53,054 nucleotides of DNA. It comes from Planctomycetales bacterium. Its GTDB lineage: Bacteria; Omnitrophota; Gorgyraeia; Zapsychrales; Zapsychraceae. This document shows, one piece after another, positions 1-6,778 of the stretch. The position numbers were made by a program, and so were the translations under genes. The stretch is from contig SBBO01000014.1 in assembly GCA_005239675.1 (NCBI GenBank), forward strand, positions 1 to 53,054, read 5' to 3'. Each line of letters begins with the position of its first letter. The stretch's first letter is position 1. The notes beneath the pieces were generated by a model, which had not been told where the DNA came from, searched no databases, and saw nothing but the letters and a program-made list of their open reading frames with translations.

Positions 1-140
1 AACGTTTATTGATGGTTCCTCCGGTTGACCTAGATCAAGTCCTCCGTTGGAAGCATCTTTTACTCAGCAAGGGGGGTAACGATCTATTGACCGTTCCCTC
101 AGAAGATTTTTCCAAAAATCCGAAAAATGCGCAAAAAGTC

Positions 141-168
141 TTGTCACTCAACGTTATTATGTTATAAT
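141..168 (+). promoter_or_regulatory. Sigma-70-type promoter for the first PilZ gene
   Basis: TTGTCA (141-146) and TATAAT (163-168) are separated by 16 bp. Transcription should start near 175, at or one base before the ATG at 176, so the mRNA would be leaderless. The upstream 1-140 contains no gene I can support. Confidence 0.6.
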
Positions 169-175
169 GCACCGC

Positions 176-547
176 ATGAAGATCGCGATCGATCGGGGGA
201 CAGTCCCTGCTCAAGAGCAGCGTCGGCATAGCCGGATTGATTTCCGTGAGGCCGTGCAATTTCGGTTTAAGGATTCCGCTGATGAGCATGGTTGTTTGTC
301 TCATGATCTCGGTGAAGGAGGGGTACGGCTGGCCATAAACGATTTTGTGCCATTGGGTACCGAGATGATCTTGCGGATTTCTTTGACTACAGAAAAGATT
401 GTTGATGACGTGGCCCGAGTCGTATGGATCCGAAAGCTTTCTACGGCGGATCGCTATGAGCTCGGTCTGGAGTTTCTAGATGATGCAAAGGCGGGGGAAC
501 CCAAAAGACAGATTCAACAGTGGATATCACGCCATCAGGTGACCTGA
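176..547 (+). CDS. PilZ domain protein (putative c-di-GMP receptor)
   Basis: This is a single-domain protein of 123 aa. An RRHSR motif near residue 17 and a later DLGEGGVRL stretch match the two conserved parts of the PilZ fold (RxxxR and D/NxSxxG) that bind cyclic di-GMP. No membrane segment or second domain is visible, so it probably acts as a soluble adaptor; its partner is unknown. An in-frame ATG at 167 overlaps the TATAAT box of the promoter, so the ATG at 176 is the better start. A second PilZ gene follows about 200 bases after its stop. The family call is firm; binding of c-di-GMP and the process controlled are inferred. Confidence 0.8.
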   Translation: MKIAIDRGTVPAQEQRRHSRIDFREAVQFRFKDSADEHGCLSHDLGEGGVRLAINDFVPLGTEMILRISLTTEKIVDDVARVVWIRKLSTADRYELGLEFLDDAKAGEPKRQIQQWISRHQVT

Positions 548-569
548 GCGGCTAAGGAGGTTAGGAAGT

Positions 570-737
570 ATGGCGGATGACAAAGTAGTCAGTGAATTCG
601 GGAAAAATTGCGCATGTTGTAAGAAACCTATGAAAAAGGCAAGGCGCTATTATCGTAATGGTGCGTATTACTGTAATAAAAACTGTTATAAGAAGAAGCT
701 GGCGGGTGAAACAACGGTAACAGCACAACAATCTTAG
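570..737 (+). CDS. Tiny cysteine-rich protein, putative zinc ribbon
   Basis: This 55-aa ORF is preceded by a strong Shine-Dalgarno AAGGAGG (554-560), 9 nt before the ATG. It has a CACC knuckle at residues 14-17 and a CNKNC knuckle at 35-39, separated by a basic stretch, followed by a lysine-rich segment. The spacing suggests one zinc ion held by four of the five cysteines. The protein is small and basic, so nucleic acid or protein binding is possible, but I do not recognise a named family. It sits between two PilZ genes with short gaps and is probably co-transcribed with them. Confidence 0.7.
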   Translation: MADDKVVSEFGKNCACCKKPMKKARRYYRNGAYYCNKNCYKKKLAGETTVTAQQS

Positions 738-755
738 CTCAGATACAAGATATCA

Positions 756-1121
756 ATGCATCAAAAGCCATATACTGGTCAGGAGCGACGCGGCACCCCT
801 CGTAGTGGGACGCATATTCCTTTGAAGCTTAGTCAAGAGGATGGCGAGATCGTTACCGAAACGGTTAACGTGAGCCCAGTGGGGGCTTATTGCCGGGTTA
901 ATAAACGCATCGAGCCCATGACCAAATTGAATATTCAGATCCTCTTGCCGACACGTAGGGCTGAGAAGCGTTTCGCAAAGACAATCCACTGTCAGGGGAT
1001 AGTTGTGCGCGTTGATCCTGGCCAGGCGGGTGGGTTTTACAATATTGCCATCTTCTTTAATGAGATTGCCCAGAGGGATGCCGAGGCGATAAGCGATTAT
1101 GTGGCTTCTAGCCAGGCGTAG
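756..1121 (+). CDS. PilZ domain protein
   Basis: This 121-aa protein carries ERRGTPR near residue 10 and NVSPVGAYCRV near residue 40, the PilZ signature pair expected to bind cyclic di-GMP. The remainder is predicted beta-barrel with a short C-terminal helix, as usual for the family. It has no signal peptide or membrane span. There is no clear Shine-Dalgarno before the ATG; translation may be coupled to the small gene ending 18 bases upstream. It differs clearly from the PilZ protein at 176-547, so the pair is not a recent duplication. The signalling role is inferred from the family. Confidence 0.78.
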   Translation: MHQKPYTGQERRGTPRSGTHIPLKLSQEDGEIVTETVNVSPVGAYCRVNKRIEPMTKLNIQILLPTRRAEKRFAKTIHCQGIVVRVDPGQAGGFYNIAIFFNEIAQRDAEAISDYVASSQA

Positions 1122-1124
1122 TTT

Positions 1125-1286
1125 ATGGAAAATTCATTTACGGTCAACCTGACACCGTTGCAGGTCTTTTTATCTTTAGCATTCCAGATCTGGATGATTG
1201 TCTTTCCCATCATTCTCATCCGTAAGGTTAATTATTTGATCGCCATCATTCAAGATCAATTTGACCCTGATAAAGAAACACCGTGA
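1125..1286 (+). CDS. Small single-span membrane protein
   Basis: This 53-aa ORF starts 3 bases after the preceding PilZ stop. Residues about 12-32 form one hydrophobic segment rich in F, I, L and V, followed by an Arg-Lys pair and an acidic tail (DQFDPDKE). This is the layout of a one-helix inner-membrane protein. I recognise no family. The tight junction with the PilZ gene suggests co-expression and possibly a membrane partner for it. The reading frame lacks a clear ribosome binding site, which lowers confidence. Confidence 0.5.
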   Translation: MENSFTVNLTPLQVFLSLAFQIWMIVFPIILIRKVNYLIAIIQDQFDPDKETP

Positions 1287-1309
1287 GTGATTTTTTCAAT
1301 AGCTAATTC

Positions 1310-1987
1310 ATGGCGACGCCGCATGGTAAGAACCCTATTGCGGTTTTATATGCCGATGAATCGTGCATGGTTTTTGATAAGCCAGCCGGTCTCTTGGTTG
1401 TTCCGGCACCGGGAGACGAGCGCCAGACGCTCACCCAAATCCTTAACCAACAGTACGCATCGTCCCAGGGATGGAAGTTACATCCCTGCCATCGCCTCGA
1501 TCGGGAGACGTCCGGGGCAATCCTCTTTGCTAAGGGCAAGGGCCAACAACAATTACTGATGAGTCTTTTTCATAGAAAAATGATCAGTAAGAAATATATT
1601 GCTTTAATTCATGGGAGACTACGCCAACGCTCTGGCGAGTTGCGCAGTTGTATCCGGGATTTTGACGAGAGGCGGTTCAACCGCTACGGCGCTGCAAAAT
1701 TATCCGTGACGCGTTACCGGGTGATGACTGAGCGAAAGGATTTTAGTATTGTTGAGGTCGTGCCGATTACTGGTCGGACGAATCAAATCCGCATCCAGTT
1801 TGCCGAGGTCGGACACCCTTTAGTGGGAGAGCGTAAATATGCCCTGGCAAGAGATTACGGGCTGCGATTCCGTCGCGTTGCCCTGCATGCCGCTAGCTTG
1901 GCATGGACACATCCTGTTTCTAAAAAGACAGTAAACGTCACCTGCCCGTTATCTAAAGACATGGAGGACTTCATTGGACGCAACTGA
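1310..1987 (+). CDS. RluA-family RNA pseudouridine synthase
   Basis: This 225-aa enzyme should isomerise uridine to pseudouridine in rRNA or tRNA. The catalytic motif HRLDRETSG is at 61-69, with Asp64 as the nucleophile. DKPAGLLVVP near residue 23 and the GRTNQIRIQ and GHPLVGERKY motifs further on are also typical of the family. It lacks the N-terminal S4 domain of RluC/RluD, so it resembles the short RluA/TruC branch. The RNA target cannot be read from sequence. Its end overlaps the next gene by 14 nt. Confidence 0.88.
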   Translation: MATPHGKNPIAVLYADESCMVFDKPAGLLVVPAPGDERQTLTQILNQQYASSQGWKLHPCHRLDRETSGAILFAKGKGQQQLLMSLFHRKMISKKYIALIHGRLRQRSGELRSCIRDFDERRFNRYGAAKLSVTRYRVMTERKDFSIVEVVPITGRTNQIRIQFAEVGHPLVGERKYALARDYGLRFRRVALHAASLAWTHPVSKKTVNVTCPLSKDMEDFIGRN

Positions 1988-2288
1988 AATTAAAGGAAAG
2001 TCTCTTAACGCATTGTCCCGCCTGTGTCACACCATCGCAGTTGAAAAGGGATTCTGGGATAGCGAGCGTAATTTAGGCGAGGCCCTGATGCTGGTTGTAA
2101 CCGAACTAGCTGAGGCCATGGAGGCGCACCGTAGGCAGGACAAGGCGAATTTCCGCGAGGAGATTGCTGATAGCTTCATCCGCCTTTTAGACCTGTGTGG
2201 GGGGCTCGGCATTGATATCGAAGAAGAGATTCACAAAAAATCCATGAAAAACAAAAAACGGCCGTATAAGCATGGCAAGATCTGTTGA
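1974..2288 (+). CDS. MazG-like nucleotide pyrophosphohydrolase
   Basis: This 104-aa all-alpha protein matches the short MazG-like family. It has acidic metal-binding motifs in TELAEAMEA and FREEIADSFIRLLD and a basic C-terminal tail. Such enzymes hydrolyse nucleoside triphosphates (often non-canonical ones) to the monophosphate and pyrophosphate, cleaning the nucleotide pool. The start is a TTG, chosen because GGAGG at 1963-1967 lies 6 nt upstream and no suitable ATG exists. It overlaps the pseudouridine synthase by 14 nt, so translation is probably coupled. Substrate is unknown. Confidence 0.72.
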   Translation: MDATEIKGKSLNALSRLCHTIAVEKGFWDSERNLGEALMLVVTELAEAMEAHRRQDKANFREEIADSFIRLLDLCGGLGIDIEEEIHKKSMKNKKRPYKHGKIC

Positions 2289-2289
2289 C

Positions 2290-2748
2290 ATGAAAAGAAA
2301 GTTCTTATTGGGGATTTTGCTGAGCATGGCACTGGTCGGATGCGTTAGCGTCACTATCCCCCATTACATCCGAGATCAACACCCTTACCGTAAGACGTTT
2401 GATGCATCGTTCGACGAGGTGCTGGCCGCAACAGTTCAGACGATAGGAGAGATGGACTGGAAGATTGTCCAAGAGACTGATCCGGCAATTTTCGAACGTA
2501 ACAAAGATATCAACCAACCCCGCGTCCGACAGATTCTTATTTTTACTGATAGCCGGCCGATGGCATTTGTCTTGGGGACACGTTATACACGGATGAACAT
2601 TTATCTGCAGTCTACGACCGATAACACAACCGATGTCGAGTTACGTTATCTGAGAGTGACCTCTGTCTCGCTGAAGAATTTTCAAAATTACCGTAACGAC
2701 GGCTTTGCCCAAAGAATCTTTTCCCGCATCGCGGCTATTTTAAAATAA
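2290..2748 (+). CDS. Lipoprotein of unknown function
   Basis: This is a 152-aa protein with a type II signal peptide: basic MKRK, a hydrophobic stretch, and lipobox LVGC with the lipidated cysteine at residue 18. The mature part is mixed alpha/beta with no motif I recognise. An in-frame ATG at 2272 would add six residues and overlap the previous gene; the start at 2290 gives a cleaner signal peptide and begins one base after the mazG-like stop. It lies directly upstream of uvrB, probably in one transcription unit. An envelope role is likely, the precise function unknown. Confidence 0.7.
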   Translation: MKRKFLLGILLSMALVGCVSVTIPHYIRDQHPYRKTFDASFDEVLAATVQTIGEMDWKIVQETDPAIFERNKDINQPRVRQILIFTDSRPMAFVLGTRYTRMNIYLQSTTDNTTDVELRYLRVTSVSLKNFQNYRNDGFAQRIFSRIAAILK

Positions 2749-2774
2749 GGGTGAGGGTATGAAGATCTGGATGC

Positions 2775-4754
2775 ATGGACCAATTTATCCTCAAAAGTAA
2801 GTTTAGGCCTGTCACCGATCAACTTGAGGCGGTCGATAGGCTCGTTGAGGGCATCCGGCACGCAGTCACCTCTCAGGTCTTCTTGGGCGTCACTGGAAGC
2901 GGCAAGACGTTTACCCTGGCCAATGTCATTGCTAAGATCAATTGCCCCACCCTTGTTATCTCGCCAAACAAAACCCTGGCAGCCCAGCTGTACAGTGAAT
3001 TCAAGGAATTCTTTCCGCACAATGCCGTGGAATATTTTGTCAGTTATTATGATTATTACCAGCCAGAGGCCTATATTCCACAGACGGATGTTTATATCGA
3101 GAAAGACGCCTCCATTAATGACCGACTGGATCGCCTGCGGCTTTCCTCAACGACCTCTTTGATGTCGCGTCGGGATGTCCTAATTGTGGCCAGCGTCTCA
3201 TGCATCTACAATCTCGGATCTCCACAGGATTACCAAGAATCCTTGTTGTATTTAGAAAATGGGCAGAAAATAGACCGTGATGAGGTGATCCACAGGCTGG
3301 TGGATATTCAATATGAGCGTAATGATTATGAGTTGACCCGCGCCAAGCTGCGCGTACGCGGCGATATCCTTGAGGTGTATCCCGCCTATCGGCAGGGGGC
3401 GCTGCGTATCCAGTTTGACGATGACACAATCGAAGGAATCTTCGCCATTGACGTTGTCTCTGGGAATGTTCTGGAGAAATTAGCGAAGGTGGCCATTTAT
3501 CCAGCCAAGCATTTTATGACCTCCTCTGAGCATATTGAGCGCGCCTGTGCATTAATTGAGAAAGAATTGGATGAGCGTCTGCTTGAGTTAAAGAGGGTGG
3601 GAAAATATGCCCAGGCCGAGCGACTGACCTCACGTACCCGCTATGACATGGCTATGCTCAAAGAAATAGGTTATTGCCATGGTATCGAGAATTATTCCCG
3701 CGCGCTTTCCGGTCGACCAGCCGGGAGCCGCCCGTATTGTCTCTTGGATTATTTTCCGCAGGACTTCTTGACGTTGATTGATGAATCCCATGTTGCGGTC
3801 CCACAGCTCAGCGGCATGTACCGAGCCGATAAGTCCCGTAAGGAGGTCCTCATTGAGCACGGTTTTCGTCTACCCTCCTGCCTAGATAATCGACCCTTGA
3901 AGTTCACCGAATTCTTGGAAGTAGTCAAGCAGCGGATATGTGTCTCGGCAACGCCGGGGCCCTTCGAGCGTAACGATAGCAAGAATAAAATCGTAGAGCA
4001 GATTATTCGGCCAACGGGGATTGTTGATCCGCCTATTGAGGTCCGGCCGACCAAGGGTCAGGTTGATGACCTTATCGGTGAAATTAAGAAACGTGCAGCA
4101 AAAAATGAGCGAGTCCTGGTCACGACCTTGACGAAGAGGATGTCCGAGGACCTGTGTCAGTATTTAGAGGATGAGGGGTTGAAGGTCAAATATGTGCATT
4201 CTGATATCGAAACTATCGAACGTATCGATATCATCAAAGGGTTACGGCTGAAAAAGTTTGATTGTTTGGTTGGTGTTAACCTCCTGCGGGAAGGTCTTGA
4301 TCTGCCGGAGGTGTCTTTGGTTGCCATATTGGATGCAGATAAAGAAGGATTTTTACGCTCGCAGACATCGCTCATTCAGATGGCTGGCCGGGCTGCTCGG
4401 AATATTCACGGTTTGGTTATTATGTATGCCGACCGCGTGAGTTCTGCGATGCGGGTAACGATCCGGGAATGTGATCGCCGACGCAAGATTCAAATCGCGT
4501 TTAATGTCAAACACGGGATTACGCCTCAAACGATCCAGAAGGCCGTCCGCGATGGTATCGAGGAATTGGCCCGTGAGGATGCCCAGAAGGTGGTCTTAAC
4601 GGTTGCGGGACAAAGTGAGGCAGAGTATGCCGTAACGCATTACATTACAGAAATGGAGCGAGAAATGGAACTGGCGGCCCGCAACCTTCAGTTTGAGCGG
4701 GCGGCGATGATCCGAGATAAAATTAAGGAAATCAAAAAAGGGAAGGGCAAATGA
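2775..4754 (+). CDS. uvrB: UvrABC excinuclease subunit B
   Basis: UvrB, 659 aa, is the damage-verifying helicase-like subunit of nucleotide excision repair; it receives DNA from UvrA and recruits UvrC. Visible parts are Walker A GVTGSGKT at 38-45, the tyrosine-rich beta-hairpin (SYYDYYQPEAY, about 90-105) that inserts between DNA strands, a DESH Walker B, the helicase motif region QMAGRAARN, and a C-terminal UVR helix pair (about 624-659) that binds UvrC. Length is normal for the family. The stop overlaps coaX in an ATGA junction. uvrA and uvrC are not in the window. Confidence 0.97.
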   Translation: MDQFILKSKFRPVTDQLEAVDRLVEGIRHAVTSQVFLGVTGSGKTFTLANVIAKINCPTLVISPNKTLAAQLYSEFKEFFPHNAVEYFVSYYDYYQPEAYIPQTDVYIEKDASINDRLDRLRLSSTTSLMSRRDVLIVASVSCIYNLGSPQDYQESLLYLENGQKIDRDEVIHRLVDIQYERNDYELTRAKLRVRGDILEVYPAYRQGALRIQFDDDTIEGIFAIDVVSGNVLEKLAKVAIYPAKHFMTSSEHIERACALIEKELDERLLELKRVGKYAQAERLTSRTRYDMAMLKEIGYCHGIENYSRALSGRPAGSRPYCLLDYFPQDFLTLIDESHVAVPQLSGMYRADKSRKEVLIEHGFRLPSCLDNRPLKFTEFLEVVKQRICVSATPGPFERNDSKNKIVEQIIRPTGIVDPPIEVRPTKGQVDDLIGEIKKRAAKNERVLVTTLTKRMSEDLCQYLEDEGLKVKYVHSDIETIERIDIIKGLRLKKFDCLVGVNLLREGLDLPEVSLVAILDADKEGFLRSQTSLIQMAGRAARNIHGLVIMYADRVSSAMRVTIRECDRRRKIQIAFNVKHGITPQTIQKAVRDGIEELAREDAQKVVLTVAGQSEAEYAVTHYITEMEREMELAARNLQFERAAMIRDKIKEIKKGKGK

Positions 4755-5512
4755 TTCTAGCAATTGATATCGGCAATACAACCATTGCCTTGGGTGTTTG
4801 TGCGGGGTTACGGATAGTCACTGTTTATCGACTGGCTACGATTAGCAGCAAAGAACGATTAACGGCACAACTAGGCGCATTGCTGGGGCGTATCCATCGT
4901 CACTATCCATCGCTTGAGTCTGCCGTTATATGCAGCGTTGTCCCCAAAGCGTTGGTTACTGTTAGGATGGTTCTACGTCGTAAACTCGCCATACCGGTGA
5001 GGATAATTGGACGAGATGTCAAGGTACCCATCAAGAATAATTACAAAAATCCACGACAGGTAGGACAAGATCGATTGGTGGGCGCGTATGCGGCCTACCG
5101 TCTTTATCAGGCCCCCTGTCTTATTATTGATTTTGGCACGGCCATTACCTTCGATGTGGTCTCCCGCTGCGGGGAATATGAGGGAGGCATCATCCTGCCG
5201 GGATTGCGGTTGTCCGCGGAATCGCTATTTCAAAAGACCGCTCTTTTGCCATCCATCGATTCCATTCGTGCCCCGCGCTCCTTGATAGGAAGAGATACAA
5301 AGGAGAGCATCCTCAGTGGTTTGTTGAACGGTTATGGGGCTATGTGTTGCGGGCTGATCGATCTTATTTCCGACACGCTTAAGACCTCACCTAAGGTCAT
5401 CATTACCGGCGGCCATACCCACCTCATGCGTCGATTTATCCGTAAGAAAATCCATTGCATCGACACCCATCTTGTCTTCAAGGGGATGTGTCTGGCTTTA
5501 GGCGTTACGTAA
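4751..5512 (+). CDS. coaX: Type III pantothenate kinase
   Basis: CoaX (253 aa) phosphorylates pantothenate, the first step of coenzyme A synthesis, and is the acetyl-CoA-insensitive, monovalent-cation-dependent type. The ASKHA-fold phosphate motif AIDIGNTTIALG is at the N terminus, DRLVGAYAAY and DFGTAITFD follow in the middle, and GGIILPGL marks the third conserved block. The ATG overlaps the uvrB stop (ATGA), indicating translational coupling. Supply of CoA is relevant to the acetyl-CoA synthetase encoded about 3.6 kb downstream, but no regulatory link is visible. Confidence 0.95.
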   Translation: MILAIDIGNTTIALGVCAGLRIVTVYRLATISSKERLTAQLGALLGRIHRHYPSLESAVICSVVPKALVTVRMVLRRKLAIPVRIIGRDVKVPIKNNYKNPRQVGQDRLVGAYAAYRLYQAPCLIIDFGTAITFDVVSRCGEYEGGIILPGLRLSAESLFQKTALLPSIDSIRAPRSLIGRDTKESILSGLLNGYGAMCCGLIDLISDTLKTSPKVIITGGHTHLMRRFIRKKIHCIDTHLVFKGMCLALGVT

Positions 5513-5578
5513 CTTTTAAAAGCAGGCATTGGGAACAGAAGATAGCAAGAAATAAATAAAAAAAATATTAAAAAATAT

Positions 5579-5607
5579 TTGACAATAAGTATTGTTTAAG
5601 GCATAAT
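5579..5607 (+). promoter_or_regulatory. Strong sigma-70-type promoter ahead of the cold-shock gene
   Basis: A perfect TTGACA (5579-5584) and CATAAT (5602-5607) are spaced 17 bp, preceded by an A/T-rich tract (5550-5578) that could act as an UP element. Transcription should begin near 5614, leaving a leader of about 200 nt before the cold-shock ATG. Confidence 0.75.
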
Positions 5608-5613
5608 TAAATT

Positions 5614-5692
5614 GTTTCATATTGCAGTAAATAATAGAGGGGGAAAATCAGAAGACCGCAATGTTGGAGATGATCAACCTTGCGGTTTTTTT
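5614..5692 (+). ncRNA. Putative short leader transcript or small RNA
   Basis: The segment between the predicted start (about 5614) and an intrinsic terminator (ends 5692) would give an RNA of about 80 nt with no ORF. It may be a free small RNA, or the prematurely terminated form of the cold-shock mRNA. The boundaries are inferred from promoter and terminator only. Confidence 0.4.
5655..5692 (+). terminator. Intrinsic terminator inside the cold-shock leader
   Basis: ACCGCAA (5655-5661) pairs perfectly with TTGCGGT (5680-5686). An inner GTTG/CAAC pairing (5663-5666 with 5675-5678) extends the hairpin, and a run of seven T follows (5686-5692). It lies between the strong promoter and the cold-shock ORF. 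Confidence 0.75.
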
Positions 5693-5813
5693 GTGCACGA
5701 AGCAGCACTTGCTTGATGATTACCCGTAGTAATTCCGGTGCCATAATGCATGGTTATGACGGAAGCAACATTATTTACGCAAGAATATTTGAAGAAAGGA
5801 GGTCATGCATTGT

Positions 5814-6014
5814 ATGGCTAAAGGAACAGTAAAATGGTTCAATAACCAAAAAGGTTATGGCTTTATTTCCACCGAAGCAGGTAAGGATGTCTTCGTGCAT
5901 CATACGGCTATTCAAGGGAGTGGTTATAAGTCTTTAGAGGAGGGTCAGAATGTTGAATTCGAAGTTACGACCGGCCCTAAAGGTGACCAAGCTATTAACG
6001 TGGTTAAGGTGTAA
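5814..6014 (+). CDS. csp: Cold-shock domain protein
   Basis: This is a 66-aa CspA-family RNA chaperone, a five-stranded OB fold that melts mRNA structure at low temperature or in stationary phase. RNP1 (KGYGFI, 13-18) and RNP2 (VFVHH, 26-30) supply the aromatic RNA-binding face. An in-frame ATG at 5805 lies only 2 nt from the AAAGGAGG box (5795-5802); the ATG at 5814 is 11 nt away and gives the standard MAKGTVKWF start, so it was chosen. The long leader with an internal terminator suggests post-transcriptional control. It is followed by two terminators and is probably monocistronic. Confidence 0.95.
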   Translation: MAKGTVKWFNNQKGYGFISTEAGKDVFVHHTAIQGSGYKSLEEGQNVEFEVTTGPKGDQAINVVKV

Positions 6015-6015
6015 T

Positions 6016-6056
6016 AAAACACAAAGAGTTTTGATTAAAAGACTTCTTGTGTTTTT
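6016..6056 (+). terminator. First terminator after the cold-shock gene
   Basis: AAAACACAA (6016-6024) pairs with TTGTGTTTT (6047-6055) and is followed by T. The inner segment can extend the stem imperfectly. The A/T-rich arms make it weaker than the next hairpin. Confidence 0.55.
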
Positions 6057-6057
6057 G

Positions 6058-6087
6058 AAAACGGCTGCTTTCGCGCAGCCGTTTTTA
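6058..6087 (+). terminator. Second, strong intrinsic terminator
   Basis: AAAACGGCTGC-type arm (6058-6068) pairs with GCAGCCGTTTT (6075-6085) around a 6-nt loop, with a T-rich tail. It lies immediately upstream of the intron-like element that begins at 6093. Confidence 0.85.
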
Positions 6088-6092
6088 TTGTG

Positions 6093-6300
6093 GTGCGCCC
6101 GGCAGGGCGCACTTACTTGAAGGTGCAAGTCCTTTATAGGCCTGATAAGAGGAACTGTTAGCCGGACGGCAAGGCGACTTACCTCCTATTTTAATCCGTG
6201 CGTCTTGTAGGGCCTCGGGAGATGTCAGCCCGCTTGTGAAGCGAGGGGTGCTAGGGGCAGTATTGACAGGGGGTAAGTCTTGGCTTAAACTTAAAGTGGA
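6093..6300 (+). mobile_element. Group IIC intron-like 5' fragment (structured RNA remnant)
   Basis: The segment opens with GTGCGCCC-GGCA-GGGCGCAC (6093-6112), a perfect 8-bp hairpin beginning with the group II 5' consensus GUGYG. It continues with GGTGCAAGTCC (about 6122-6132) and AACTGTTAGCC...GGCAAGG (about 6153-6174). From memory these blocks match the start of domain I in bacterial class C introns such as that of Oceanobacillus iheyensis. It lies a few bases behind a terminator, the usual class C target. I find no domain V, no 3' end and no reverse transcriptase, so it looks 3'-truncated. The part after about 6176 folds (GACTTACCTCC with GGGGGTAAGTC, 6176-6186/6269-6279) but does not clearly match the intron. 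The right border is uncertain. Confidence 0.65.
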
Positions 6301-6318
6301 AGAGAAGGTGAGCTAGAC

Positions 6319-6678
6319 ATGACTGTAGGGGATGTAGCAAAGAAGTTTGCCCTATTGCGGATTCGTGAAACACGGGCCACCCGCGACGATTATGAGGAAC
6401 ATGTGATTTATGCAAGCGACATTGAACAATGGACTGCTGCCCTCAAGGATATTTTTGGCCCACCGATCAAGCCGGCAGGGGTAGCCCCCAGCGCTGATAA
6501 TCTGGCGGTGTGTCAAGGACACGGCGGCATTATGAAGAATCAGGTGTTATTCATCAAAGAGCTTGGTAACACAATCCTTGTGGTGATGTTCTGGCCATGG
6601 ATGGATGGATTGCACACGACCTTAAAACTATATCTTGTAGATGGCAAAATAGGAGGGGCACTGCCTTTAAGAAAATAG
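6319..6678 (+). CDS. Hypothetical protein, 119 aa
   Basis: This ORF starts with ATG 8 nt after AAGGTG (6305-6310). The protein is soluble-looking and mixed alpha/beta, with a charged N-terminal half (ETRATRDDYEEH) and a more hydrophobic C-terminal half (ILVVMFWPWMDG). I recognise no family and see no catalytic motif. It lies between the intron-like element and the inverted repeat in front of the radical SAM gene, so it may be cargo of a larger insertion or simply an orphan gene. Frame length and ribosome binding site support real coding; function is unknown. Confidence 0.6.
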   Translation: MTVGDVAKKFALLRIRETRATRDDYEEHVIYASDIEQWTAALKDIFGPPIKPAGVAPSADNLAVCQGHGGIMKNQVLFIKELGNTILVVMFWPWMDGLHTTLKLYLVDGKIGGALPLRK

Positions 6679-6720
6679 TTGACGGCAATGCCGTAACTAG
6701 CGATGTACCAAAAAGAAGAT

Positions 6721-6778
6721 TGTTCTGCTGCTGAGCCACGTATGGCTCAGCAGCAGAACACTGCTAAGCCATACGTGG
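6721..6778 (+). repeat. Perfect 18-bp inverted repeat with an alternative partner
   Basis: TGTTCTGCTGCTGAGCCA (6721-6738) is exactly complementary to 6743-6760 around a 4-nt loop. In addition 6736-6747 is exactly complementary to 6767-6778, so two mutually exclusive hairpins are possible. The candidate ATG at 6742 of the radical SAM gene sits in the loop and stem. No T-run follows, so this is not an ordinary terminator. Confidence 0.85.

Noticed and set aside
3-167. Open frame from the left edge to TAA at 165-167, possibly the C terminus of an upstream gene
   Set aside because: The 54 codons show no motif I recognise, and its end overlaps the promoter of the first PilZ gene; a minus-strand frame is equally open here.
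196-207. GGGGACAGTCCC near the left edge, similar to the palindrome at 53023-53032
   Set aside because: It is imperfect, lies in the PilZ coding region and has no flanking repeat, so chance is the simplest explanation.
2760-2801. Short ORF starting ATG at 2760 just before uvrB, with a G-rich sequence upstream
   Set aside because: It is 13 codons, overlaps the uvrB start in another frame, and has no independent support.
5713-5747. Second promoter inside the cold-shock leader (TTGATG and CATAAT)
   Set aside because: The spacing is 23 bp, and the alternative -35 at proper spacing matches only three of six bases.
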